Origin: Actinomycetes bacterium | GTDB taxonomy: Bacteria > Actinomycetota > Actinomycetes > Mycobacteriales > Mycobacteriaceae | Direction: 5' to 3' | Length of the DNA: 37,928 bases | NCBI GenBank assembly: GCA_023417985.1 | Contig: JAEZDV010000158.1 | Span: 1-37,928, forward strand | Shown here: positions 14,636 through 22,301 of the stretch, piece by piece | Numbering within the stretch: the stretch's first letter is position 1 | Layout: the number at the start of each line of letters is the position of its first letter | Position numbers and translations under genes: made by a program | Notes under the pieces: model-generated | What the model saw: the letters and a program-made list of their open reading frames with translations, nothing else | The model's database searches: none | Told to the model about the DNA's origin: nothing

Positions 14636-16240
14636 TCAGCGCAGATCCCCGAGTGCTGCGGTGCGTTGTTCGACCCATGATCGCATCGAGTCGACGCTCG
14701 CCTGCAGTGATTCGGCGGTGAGACCGTCCGAATTCGGTAGCGCCGCCGCCACGGCATCGAGAACTCGAAGTGCACGGCCGCTACCGTAGATCTGTTCGTG
14801 CAGTTGCCAGTAGGCGTCCTCGTACATCGCGGTGAACACCTCGGATTCGAGGAAGCGGGTCTTCAGTGCGTTGCCGATCTGCGGTGAAGCCTGCCCTGCG
14901 CCCGGCATCCCCTCGGGGCCGCCGCCTTGCATGCCCGGCCTGCCCTCAGGTCCGCTACCCGGCATGCCCTGAGAAGGTCCGCCCGGTCCGCCGGGTACCG
15001 CTGCGCCGTCGGGTGCGGTTGCCGGTGCAGTGCCGTCGCCGCCTGCCATGGCACCTTGCTCCATCTCACCGGGACCCATTGCGCCCGGCCCCACCGACAC
15101 GCTGTCGTGCGGACCGAGGGTGGCATCACCCTGCATCGCCAGGTTCAGATCCCACGAGATCACCGACAGCTTCTCGGTGCCCAGGTCGTACCACAGGTAA
15201 TAGTTCTGGCCCGGCCCGCTCATATCGTCTCCGTTGACGAGCAGGTTCTGAGTGGCCAGATAACGAGCGAACGAGTCGACGTCCACCCAGTCGGCCAGGT
15301 GCGTATCGAACTCCGCATCATCGGCCGAATCCAGCCATTTCAGGAAGTTGATCAGCGGCTGCAGGTTTCCGGTGCCCACGGCGTTGATCTGTTCGAACTG
15401 GTCCGCATAGGACGACTGGTCGTCGCCGACGTACTCGAACCGCGACGACGCGTCCGCCTTGTACAAGTATCCGTCCGAGTCGAACAAGGTGTTGGCGTAG
15501 GTGTCGTCGGGATGTTCGAGCACCAGCCGGGTGGCGGTTGCACTGTCGTTGACCGAGTACACGGTGTACGCATAGCGCTGGGTGGGCTGATCGGTCTCGG
15601 CGGTCAGCGACAGCGCCATCGCCTCGTTGAGCACCGGTGAGCCGGGCCGCACCGACAGTTCGGTCATGCCCTGATAGGCCCGTCCGTCGGCGTTCTCATC
15701 GAAGCTGATCAGCAGTGGCAGCGACGTCGGATCCTTCGGATCCGCCCGAGACATCCCCTCGCCCGTACCGGGTGGGCCCTGCGCCGGATCCAATCCCTCG
15801 GGCAGCTCGATACCGTCCGGGGCCATCTCGGCGAAGTCGATACCTCGGACCCCCATGAGCGTGGAATTTCCTTTCAACCGGACAGAGGCGTCCTCGATGC
15901 GGGTGCCGTCGATGATCACATCGGCGTTCACCCATTCCTTGTCCCCGGACTTCTGGAAGGTGGAGATCATGTCGTTGTACTCGGCATCGCTGATCTCGAT
16001 CGACAGCTCGTGCGTGAGCGTCGTATCGAACAGATCGACCGTTCCGGTGATGTTGTCGGTGATCTCCGAGGCGATGATCGACGCGTCGCCGGTGATATAC
16101 GGGCGCACCCTCGTCTCACCGAACACCGATGCCACGATCGCTACGAAGGCGATGAGGGCGACCGGCAGTTTCCAGTGCTGGCGCAGCGACTTCGGTATCC
16201 GGTGCCGCAGGTGGCGCCGCGGTGGGGTGGGGGTCCTCAT
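14636..16240 (-). CDS. CotH-family kinase, membrane-anchored and extracytoplasmic
   Basis: A 534-residue protein. A basic N-terminus and one hydrophobic segment (about 25-41) would place the rest outside the membrane. CotH-domain features: ASVRLKGNST (Lys123, Asn125, Ser126), the loop NLLVNGDDMSGPGQNYYLWY (about 332-351) and VISWDLNLAM with the WD motif at 363-364. The Asp pair in NGDD and the Asp in WDLN correspond to the catalytic and metal-binding Asps known for Bacillus CotH protein kinase. An insert at about 383-450 is almost entirely Gly/Pro/Met/Ala/Glu, probably a flexible linker. Its start overlaps the DUF4956 stop by 1 nt (TAATG), so translation is coupled. Third gene of the VTC-DUF4956-CotH operon. 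Confidence 0.85.
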   Translation of the reverse strand: MRTPTPPRRHLRHRIPKSLRQHWKLPVALIAFVAIVASVFGETRVRPYITGDASIIASEITDNITGTVDLFDTTLTHELSIEISDAEYNDMISTFQKSGDKEWVNADVIIDGTRIEDASVRLKGNSTLMGVRGIDFAEMAPDGIELPEGLDPAQGPPGTGEGMSRADPKDPTSLPLLISFDENADGRAYQGMTELSVRPGSPVLNEAMALSLTAETDQPTQRYAYTVYSVNDSATATRLVLEHPDDTYANTLFDSDGYLYKADASSRFEYVGDDQSSYADQFEQINAVGTGNLQPLINFLKWLDSADDAEFDTHLADWVDVDSFARYLATQNLLVNGDDMSGPGQNYYLWYDLGTEKLSVISWDLNLAMQGDATLGPHDSVSVGPGAMGPGEMEQGAMAGGDGTAPATAPDGAAVPGGPGGPSQGMPGSGPEGRPGMQGGGPEGMPGAGQASPQIGNALKTRFLESEVFTAMYEDAYWQLHEQIYGSGRALRVLDAVAAALPNSDGLTAESLQASVDSMRSWVEQRTAALGDLR

Positions 16241-16917
16241 TACAGATCGGTCTGGTCGTATCCGGTCAGCACGGTAACCCGCTGGCCGGTGTTCACCGCG
16301 CTGAGCGCGGAGATGAGCTCGCCGGAGGAGATTCCCTTCTTCAGCTGCGCTGTGTAGTACAGCTCGCTCAACGCACCCGAGCGCACGGATTCGGTGGAGA
16401 CGAGTTCGTATTCACTGCAGTGCTTGATGAGCACGTCTTCGACCATTGCCGTGTATTCCTGTGCCGGCGGTACCTGGACCTTGACGACCTGGCGGCTGAC
16501 GTCGAGCTTGAACCAGTTGAACTTGTTCATCAGCAGCAACACCAGGCAGATCGCGATGGTCGCGGCGATCGCCAGCAGATAGAAGCGGGTGCCGGTGGTC
16601 ATACCGATGGCCATCACCAGGAAGATGAACCCGACATCGCGGGTTTCTTTGATGGCGTTGCGGAATCGGATGACCGACAGGGCGCCGACGAGGGCGAACG
16701 CGCGGGCGATATTCGAGCCGACAACCAGCATGATCAGGGCGATGATCATGCCGCACAGCACGAGGGTCTGCACGTAGGACTGGCTGTAGGAGACGTTCTT
16801 GTGGGTGTAGCGGTAGACCCAGGCGATCACGCTCGAGAGCACGAACGACAACGCGAGCGAGACCACGATGTCGAACGCGGTGAACGTACCGCTGAGGTCT
16901 TGGAAATCGAAATTCAT
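16240..16917 (-). CDS. DUF4956 polytopic membrane protein
   Basis: A 225-residue protein with about four hydrophobic segments (roughly 15-34, 49-67, 68-85 and 96-130), including the conserved GSNIARAFALVGALSVIRFRNAIKE and ETRDVGFIF. A soluble C-terminal domain of ~90 residues follows (VKVQVPPAQEYTAMVEDVL onward), likely cytoplasmic and ferredoxin-like. The family recurs beside VTC and CotH genes in many bacteria. Function is unproven; a membrane partner of the polyphosphate polymerase, analogous to the small Vtc1 subunit of yeast, is my inference. The upstream gap of 105 nt to the VTC stop contains a hairpin. The start overlaps nothing, and the stop overlaps the CotH start. Confidence 0.8.
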   Translation of the reverse strand: MNFDFQDLSGTFTAFDIVVSLALSFVLSSVIAWVYRYTHKNVSYSQSYVQTLVLCGMIIALIMLVVGSNIARAFALVGALSVIRFRNAIKETRDVGFIFLVMAIGMTTGTRFYLLAIAATIAICLVLLLMNKFNWFKLDVSRQVVKVQVPPAQEYTAMVEDVLIKHCSEYELVSTESVRSGALSELYYTAQLKKGISSGELISALSAVNTGQRVTVLTGYDQTDL

Positions 16918-16984
16918 GACGATCCTGTTTCGGAAAGAGGAATGAAGCGATCACCACCGCACGGTTGTCGGCGGCGATCGGGAA

Positions 16985-17004
16985 GCCCGGCATCGTCGCC
17001 GGGC
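16985..17004 (-). other. Intercistronic hairpin between VTC and DUF4956
   Basis: GCCCGGC-ATCGTC-GCCGGGC is a perfect 7-bp stem with a 6-nt loop, within the 105-nt gap. It could protect the mRNA or partially terminate it, setting the ratio of polymerase to membrane protein. Confidence 0.5.
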
Positions 17005-17022
17005 GAGGGAATGCGTCTGAGG

Positions 17023-17949
17023 TCAGCGCATCGGGGTCGAGACGATCGGAATCGGTGCGGTCGCCGACAGATCGTCCGGGACCCGGGCGTCGAAGCCGTC
17101 CGGCAGCACCAACTCCGGTGCGCCGAGACGCGAGCGCGGTGCGAGCCCGAACGCTTCGACCGACTGGCAGTACTTCGATACGCGGATCACCGACATGTCG
17201 AGCCGGGCCGTCAGATCCGTCGTCCAGTATGGCACCCGTTCGTTGGCCTTGAGCTCGACGATGGCGAGCTTGGGCGGAATGATGAAGCGGTTCTCCGAGC
17301 CCGACGTGAAGTGGAAGTCCCGGTCGCGACCGTGCACCTTGTGATCGATCGTCACCCGCAATCCCAGGTCGGTGTCGCGCCCGACGAACGCTTCACGCAA
17401 ATAGCCGGTGGTCACGATCGGCCGCAGATCCAGATTGCCGATCAAGGCGGAGACCTCGTTCACGAACGGCCTTTGCGAGTCGTCGCAGTCGATCGCCTCA
17501 CGTCCGTTGAGCCATCGCTGGGCGATCCCGTAGGGCATGGCGGTGCGCCGCTTCTGCGTGACCCGATTGACCCGCTGCTTGATTTCGACCTGCACCGGGG
17601 TGTCGTCGGTGCACTCGGCAGGGTTGCCGTACAGGCGCAACCGCACCTTGCGCCTGAACTTCAGGCCTTCGATCTTCTCCCAGTAGAAACGCAGATCGGC
17701 GGTGTCGTAATACAGCGAGGTCACGGGATACCCACCCTGCGGCGAATACGGATCGGTGTTCATCCGTGCTGCGAGTTCGCGCCGCAACTCGGGCACCTTG
17801 AACTCGTCGACGAAGTACTTGATTTCGTAGCGATTGAACGCGTGCAACTTGCTCGCGGTCTGCTGATAGCCGGCAGGCTCGGCCGGGACATCCTCCGCCC
17901 GCTGCCGGTCCGGTGCCGACCGGTCACGGAATCGGTAGAACATACCCAT
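17023..17949 (-). CDS. VTC-domain polyphosphate polymerase
   Basis: A 308-residue protein with the triphosphate-tunnel fold of VTC polymerases. Numbered from ATG 17949: NRYEIKYF (Lys44), the basic strand KFRRKVRLRL (Arg99-Arg105), VEIKQRV (Lys124), TGYLREAF (Arg185), VTIDHKV (Asp202), AIVELKANE (Glu232, Lys234) and RVSKYC (Lys259). Together these supply the basic tunnel and metal-binding Glu known from yeast Vtc4, which makes polyphosphate from ATP. No SPX domain and no transmembrane segment is present; the N-terminal 35 residues are disordered. ATG 17949 has AAAGGTGG 5 nt upstream; a GTG at 17958 is possible. First gene of the operon with DUF4956 and CotH. Confidence 0.85.
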   Translation of the reverse strand: MGMFYRFRDRSAPDRQRAEDVPAEPAGYQQTASKLHAFNRYEIKYFVDEFKVPELRRELAARMNTDPYSPQGGYPVTSLYYDTADLRFYWEKIEGLKFRRKVRLRLYGNPAECTDDTPVQVEIKQRVNRVTQKRRTAMPYGIAQRWLNGREAIDCDDSQRPFVNEVSALIGNLDLRPIVTTGYLREAFVGRDTDLGLRVTIDHKVHGRDRDFHFTSGSENRFIIPPKLAIVELKANERVPYWTTDLTARLDMSVIRVSKYCQSVEAFGLAPRSRLGAPELVLPDGFDARVPDDLSATAPIPIVSTPMR

Positions 17950-17958
17950 TGCTTCCAC

Positions 17959-18222
17959 CTTTCTCGGTCACCAGTGCTGTACACGCAACGTTCACTCCCA
18001 CAGCACACACCGGACACCTCGAGGAACCTTGGAGCGTTCCTGGCAATCGGCTGCCAATCGGCAGAGCCCGCGGCGTCGAGCGCCTTCACCTGCTGTAGTC
18101 GATTCCGCCACACCGGCCGCTCACCTGGGCCGACGACTCACCGGCGGCGTGACGACGAAGACACAGCACTTATCCAGTAACTCTCGAGGAAACAGCCGGC
18201 TTCAGCGGACATACTGTTCTGC
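17959..18222. promoter_or_regulatory. Shared upstream region of the VTC operon and the two-component system
   Basis: A 264-bp divergent intergenic region with no convincing gene. CTCGAGGAA occurs twice in the same orientation (18018-18026 and 18183-18191), one copy nearer each gene, which are candidate response-regulator sites. TACTGT (18212-18217) is a -10 for the response-regulator gene, 5 nt before its GTG. I could not assign a clear -10 for the VTC operon. Confidence 0.45.
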
Positions 18223-18930
18223 GTGACCGACTGCAGCTCCGAAGCCCGTATCCTCGTGGTCGACGACGAGCCGAGCATCGTCGAACTGCTGTCCGTGAGC
18301 CTGAAGTTCCAAGGCTTCGAGGTCGAGACCGCGCGTAACGGCATCGAAGGTCTCGACACCGCACGACGATTTCGCCCCGACGCGGTGATCCTCGACCTGA
18401 TGATGCCCGGGATGGACGGGATGGGAATGTTGCGGCGGCTGCGCGCCGACGGCTGCGACGCCCCTGTGCTGTTTCTCACCGCTCGCGACGCTGTCGAGGA
18501 CAAGGTCGCGGGGTTGACACTCGGTGCCGACGACTACGTCACCAAACCGTTCAGCCTCGAAGAGGTCATCGCCCGGTTGCGCACCATCCTGCGTCGCGCC
18601 GGCAAGGTGTCCGAGGCGGAACGGAGCTCGCGCATCACCTTCGCCGACCTCGAACTCGACGAAGACAGTCACGAGGTGTTCAAAGCAGGCACGCCGGTGT
18701 CGTTGTCCCCCACCGAATTCACGTTGCTGCGCTATCTGATGCTCAACGCCGGGACGGTGCTGAGCAAACCCCGCATTCTCGAACATGTGTGGAACTACGA
18801 CTTCGGCGGCGAGGTCGGGGTGGTCGAGTCGTATGTTTCCTATCTCCGGCGCAAGGTCGACACCGGTGACGTTCCGCTGATTCATACCGTCCGCGGCGTG
18901 GGTTACGTGATGCGGGAACCACGCACATGA
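18223..18930 (+). CDS. OmpR-family response regulator
   Basis: A 235-residue protein. The receiver domain (about 1-125) has the acidic pair VVDDEPS, phospho-acceptor Asp58 in VILDLMMPGMDG, the switch Thr in LFLTARDA and Lys108 in YVTKPFS. The winged-helix DNA-binding domain (about 135-232) ends in VVESYVSYLRRKVD and HTVRGVGYVMR, typical of OmpR/PhoB. The GTG start fits a leaderless transcript. It overlaps the kinase gene by 4 nt (ATGA). Its divergence from the VTC operon suggests it may control that operon; targets are not shown. Confidence 0.92.
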   Translation: MTDCSSEARILVVDDEPSIVELLSVSLKFQGFEVETARNGIEGLDTARRFRPDAVILDLMMPGMDGMGMLRRLRADGCDAPVLFLTARDAVEDKVAGLTLGADDYVTKPFSLEEVIARLRTILRRAGKVSEAERSSRITFADLELDEDSHEVFKAGTPVSLSPTEFTLLRYLMLNAGTVLSKPRILEHVWNYDFGGEVGVVESYVSYLRRKVDTGDVPLIHTVRGVGYVMREPRT

Positions 18931-20330
18931 GCCGGTTGCGGGCGCTGCCGCTGCGCTGGACGTTGGTGGCGGCGCTGGTGCTGCTGTCCGGCCTCGGCCT
19001 GCTCGCATCCGGCGCCGCTGTGACCTCTGCGCTGCGCGAGTCCCTGCTCTCGCGCATCGATCACGACCTGGGCGAGGCCGCGGACTCGTGGGCTCGCCCG
19101 GTGGCATCGCTCCCGCCACCCGAATCCCCTGCCCCCAGCTCGCAGCGCCCGCCGAGTCCCTTCTATGTTCAGGTCACAGCTCCCAGCGGGGAGGTGATCC
19201 TCGTCGTCAACGACGACACGAGCGCACCGCAGGTACCCTCGACGCCTACCGGACGCCCGGTCACCGTCGACGCGGCCGACGGTGCGACCGGGCACTGGCG
19301 CATCATCACGACAGAGAACATCGACGGGGTCCGCACCACCGTAGGGGTGAGCCTGTCCGAAGTGGACGAGACCGTGCATCGCCTCGTCGTGCTGCAAGCC
19401 GGCATCGGGGCGATCGTGCTTCTCGCACTGACCGCCGCCGGTGGAGTCGTGGTGCGCACCAGCTTGCGCCCCTTGCGTGAAGTCGAACGTACAGCCATCG
19501 CCATCGCCGACGGTGACCTCAGCGAACGGGTCCCGGAACGCGATCCGCGCACCGAAATCGGCCGGCTGTCGCTGGCCATCAACGGGATGCTCGGACAGAT
19601 CCAATCGGCGTTCGCCGCGACCGCTGCCTCGGAGGACTCCGCGCGCCGGTCCGAGGAGAGGATGCGCCGCTTCGTCGCCGACGCAAGCCATGAACTGCGC
19701 ACCCCGCTCGCCACGATCCGCGGGTTCGCCGAGCTCCACCGTCAGGGCGCGGGTGCCGATACGGGGCTGCTTCTCGACCGTATCGAACATGAAGCCAACC
19801 GCATGGGGCTGCTCGTCGAAGACCTGCTCACGCTCGCCCGCCTCGACGCTCGACGTCCCCTCGAGCGCACGCCGGTGGACCTGCTCGCCCTCGCTGCCGA
19901 CACCGTGCGCGGAGCACGCGCCGTCGCACCCGAGCGGCATATCACTCTCGAGATCATCGACGGTCCCGGGACCCCCGAAGTGGTCGGCGACGATGCCCGC
20001 CTACGGCAAGTGCTCGGCAACCTGGTCACCAACGCACTCACCCACACCCCGCCGGAAGCGCACATCACCGTCCGGGTCGGCACCGAGAACAACGACGCGG
20101 TGCTCGAAGTCGTAGACACCGGCCCTGGCCTGCATCCCGACGATCGCGAACGCGTCTTCGAACGCTTCTTCCGCGCCGACAGTTCCCGCACCCGCGCCTC
20201 CGGTGGCAGCGGACTCGGACTCTCGATCGTTGCCGCGCTGGTTGCCGCGCACGACGGGACCGTGGAAGTCGAATCGGAACCGGGTGCCGGCTCCACATTC
20301 AGGGTTCGGCTGCCGCGCCGGCCCCACTGA
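18927..20330 (+). CDS. Sensor histidine kinase
   Basis: A 467-residue protein. A first transmembrane helix (about 12-34), an extracytoplasmic sensor of ~115 residues with a Pro/Ser-rich stretch (SLPPPESPAPSSQRPPSP), a second helix (about 152-176) and a HAMP domain (RTSLRPLREVERTA onward). The H-box FVADASHELRTPLATIR places the phosphorylated His at 255. The ATPase domain has the N-box LRQVLGNLVTNAL, G1 VDTGPGL, F-box FERFFR and G2 GGSGLGLS. All catalytic motifs are intact. The stimulus is unknown; the small extracytoplasmic domain could sense envelope or phosphate conditions, but nothing in the sequence shows which. Coupled to the response regulator. Confidence 0.92.
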   Translation: MSRLRALPLRWTLVAALVLLSGLGLLASGAAVTSALRESLLSRIDHDLGEAADSWARPVASLPPPESPAPSSQRPPSPFYVQVTAPSGEVILVVNDDTSAPQVPSTPTGRPVTVDAADGATGHWRIITTENIDGVRTTVGVSLSEVDETVHRLVVLQAGIGAIVLLALTAAGGVVVRTSLRPLREVERTAIAIADGDLSERVPERDPRTEIGRLSLAINGMLGQIQSAFAATAASEDSARRSEERMRRFVADASHELRTPLATIRGFAELHRQGAGADTGLLLDRIEHEANRMGLLVEDLLTLARLDARRPLERTPVDLLALAADTVRGARAVAPERHITLEIIDGPGTPEVVGDDARLRQVLGNLVTNALTHTPPEAHITVRVGTENNDAVLEVVDTGPGLHPDDRERVFERFFRADSSRTRASGGSGLGLSIVAALVAAHDGTVEVESEPGAGSTFRVRLPRRPH

Positions 20331-20359
20331 CATCCACCGGTCGGCGTCACCACCCAAGC

Positions 20360-21208
20360 TCACACGGACACTCGACCGACCGGTAATACCGAACGATCAC
20401 GAGGAACCTTCATACGTACGGGGGCGGTCACCTGCGATGGAGCGACGACACTCCACGGCACCGACAACACGCAGTCGCGCATACGGCGGCGCTGCGCCGG
20501 GATCGGCCATCCCTGCTCCAGTAGATGATCGAGCGTCGCGCGCCACCGAACACGGGGCCCGAACGACGCATAGGGCGCAGCCGTCGCCCAGGCCCGGTCC
20601 GCGGCCTGCAGCAACTCGTGGATGCCCTCGCCCGCGACGTTCCGGTGGATCAGCGCTTTGGGGAGACGTTCGGCGACGTCCGACGGGGTGGAGACGTGGA
20701 ACGGACTCCAGGAGAGGGTGAGCGAACGCGGACCCTCCGCGTCGAGCAGCACCCACGCGCAGCGCCGGCCCAATTCGTCGCATGTGCCGTCGATGAGGAG
20801 GCCGCCGGGCGCAAGCCCCCCACGCAGTTGCGCCCAGGCCGCGTCCACTGCCTCTTCGGGGTACTGCCGCAGCACGTTGAACGCGCGGATCAGGACCGGG
20901 CGCAGGCCCGCGAGTTCGAATCCGCCCCGCGCGAACTCCACGCCGTCCCTGCCGGGGACCACGCGTTCCGGGTCGATCTCGAGGCCCACCATCCGTACGT
21001 CCGGGCGCACCGTCCGGAGACGGGCCGCCAGTTCCATCGTCGTGACCGGCATCGCGCCGTAACCCAGATCCACGACGAGCGGATCGGATGCTTCCGAGAG
21101 CGCCCGCGCGATCTCCGGATCGTGCATTGCCCAGCGGTCGCTCCGCCGCAATCGATTGATCCCGGTGGTGCCGCGAGTGACGACACCGACCGGGCGCTGT
21201 CCGCGCAC
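20360..21208 (-). CDS. SAM-dependent methyltransferase-like protein
   Basis: A 282-residue protein with a Rossmann-type start, PLVVDLGYGAMPVTTMELA (motif I, D-x-G-x-G), an acidic end to strand 2 (VGLEIDPERV) and a later LAPGGLLIDGTCDELGRRCA. It resembles class I methyltransferases conserved in Mycobacteriales; the substrate is unknown. The start is GTG 21208, 8 nt after the stop of the DUF2505 gene upstream on the same strand, so the two are probably co-transcribed. The C-terminal 45 residues after RMRDCVLSVPW appear disordered. Confidence 0.7.
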   Translation of the reverse strand: MRGQRPVGVVTRGTTGINRLRRSDRWAMHDPEIARALSEASDPLVVDLGYGAMPVTTMELAARLRTVRPDVRMVGLEIDPERVVPGRDGVEFARGGFELAGLRPVLIRAFNVLRQYPEEAVDAAWAQLRGGLAPGGLLIDGTCDELGRRCAWVLLDAEGPRSLTLSWSPFHVSTPSDVAERLPKALIHRNVAGEGIHELLQAADRAWATAAPYASFGPRVRWRATLDHLLEQGWPIPAQRRRMRDCVLSVPWSVVAPSQVTAPVRMKVPRDRSVLPVGRVSV

Positions 21209-21216
21209 CCCGGGGG

Positions 21217-21717
21217 CTACTGCCGACCGAGCCAGTCGTCGGTGAGCGCCGCTTCGACAGCGAACACCTCGACCAGATTGGTCAAGATCAAGTCTTCGAG
21301 CTTCCCGCCGATCAGCGGCAGGTGAACCTTCGCTTCGGAAGAAGTGAGGAGGGTGGCGCCGTCCTCGTGGCCGAACAGCGCCATCGTTCCGGTCAGGCTC
21401 CCCGGACCAGCGGGGACCGACGCTTCGTAGCGCCCCTCGGATCGCTCGCCGAACGGACCGTAGGTTTCCTTGCGGGTGATCACCATGTCCTTCTTCATCA
21501 CGGCCCGGGCAGGCTCGGGAAGATTCGACCGGGGGATCACGTGGTGCAGGACGACATGGATTCCGTCGGCGGAGACGGCGAATTCTTCGACGTGGTTGTC
21601 CGAGTATTTGCGCATCTCGCGTGTGCGCGCTTCCCAGTGGCCACGGTCGGCGAGAGCCTCGTAGACCCGCTCCGGTGGATACGAGAAGCGGGCAGAGTAG
21701 TCGATACGCCGTGACAT
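21217..21717 (-). CDS. DUF2505 family protein (copy 1)
   Basis: A 166-residue protein with a START/SRPBCC-like fold: IDYSARFSYPPERVYEALAD at the start, a central VVLHHVIPRSNLPEPA and the C-terminal KVHLPLIGGKLEDLI, which ends in an amphipathic helix. Such folds bind hydrophobic ligands, but no function is known. The ATG is 8 nt after TACCCT. A paralogue lies immediately upstream on the same strand, 51 nt away. Confidence 0.8.
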   Translation of the reverse strand: MSRRIDYSARFSYPPERVYEALADRGHWEARTREMRKYSDNHVEEFAVSADGIHVVLHHVIPRSNLPEPARAVMKKDMVITRKETYGPFGERSEGRYEASVPAGPGSLTGTMALFGHEDGATLLTSSEAKVHLPLIGGKLEDLILTNLVEVFAVEAALTDDWLGRQ

Positions 21718-21768
21718 AGCAGGTCAGGGTACCTGCCGGCGCGGGCTACGAGGAAATCGAGGTCGCCG

Positions 21769-22278
21769 TCAGGCGGAGCGGTCGCCGCTGACCCACGACG
21801 CGGTGAACTCCTGTTCCGACGTGAACAGGCCGATGAGTTCGTCCACGATGAGTGCCTCGATCTTGGAACCGAGGAACGGAATCTTCACCTCGACCCGGCC
21901 CTCGATGACGACCATCGACTCGTTGCCGTCGCCCTGGAGCGTGAGCGTGCCCTCGACCTGTCCGGGCATCCCGTCGACCCGCGCCGAGAACCGTCCCTGC
22001 GCGCAGTCGCCGGTGAGCGGACTCCACGACTCCTCACGATGGATCACCAGGTCACCCGGCCGGATGCTCGTCACGACGCTCGGAAGGTGCTCGGCGGGAA
22101 TGGCCTGCTGAGCGATCAGGTCGATGGTGCCGTCGCCCGTCTCCACCGACTCCACTGCTGCGCCCGGTCCACCGACCTCGGCCAAACGGGTGTGCCAGTA
22201 CTGCGGGTCGACGAACGCAGCGTGCACCGCCGCGGGGGAGAACGAATAGGTCACAGAGTGGTCGATAGGGCTGCCCAT
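21769..22278 (-). CDS. DUF2505 family protein (copy 2)
   Basis: A 169-residue paralogue of the neighbouring gene, with the same order of motifs: IDHSVTYSFSPAAVHAAFVD, LIAQQAIPAEHLPSVV and EVKIPFLGSKIEALIVDEL. It matches the place of Rv0481c next to murB in M. tuberculosis, where I recall only one copy. ATG 22278 is preferred over one 12 codons upstream, because TAGCGT lies 7 nt before it and the longer form would overlap the murB start. Confidence 0.8.
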   Translation of the reverse strand: MGSPIDHSVTYSFSPAAVHAAFVDPQYWHTRLAEVGGPGAAVESVETGDGTIDLIAQQAIPAEHLPSVVTSIRPGDLVIHREESWSPLTGDCAQGRFSARVDGMPGQVEGTLTLQGDGNESMVVIEGRVEVKIPFLGSKIEALIVDELIGLFTSEQEFTASWVSGDRSA

Positions 22279-22285
22279 GCGAGGC

Positions 22286-22295
22286 ACGCTACCGT
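22286..22295. promoter_or_regulatory. Overlapping divergent -10 elements of murB and DUF2505 copy 2
   Basis: ACGCTACCGT reads as TACCGT on the plus strand (22290-22295) and TAGCGT on the minus strand (22291-22286), sharing the central TA. Each lies 6-7 nt before a start codon (GTG 22302 and ATG 22278). The two polymerases could not bind at once. Confidence 0.55.
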
Positions 22296-22301
22296 TTGCG
22301 A

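Noticed and set aside
16222..18180. 652-residue open frame antisense to DUF4956 and VTC
   Set aside because: It lies opposite two clearly recognised genes, has no family motifs and is the usual GC-rich shadow frame.
18020..20410. CGAGGAACCTT at 18020-18030 and again at 20400-20410
   Set aside because: The second copy is within the methyltransferase coding region, and many 11-mer pairs are expected by chance in 38 kb.
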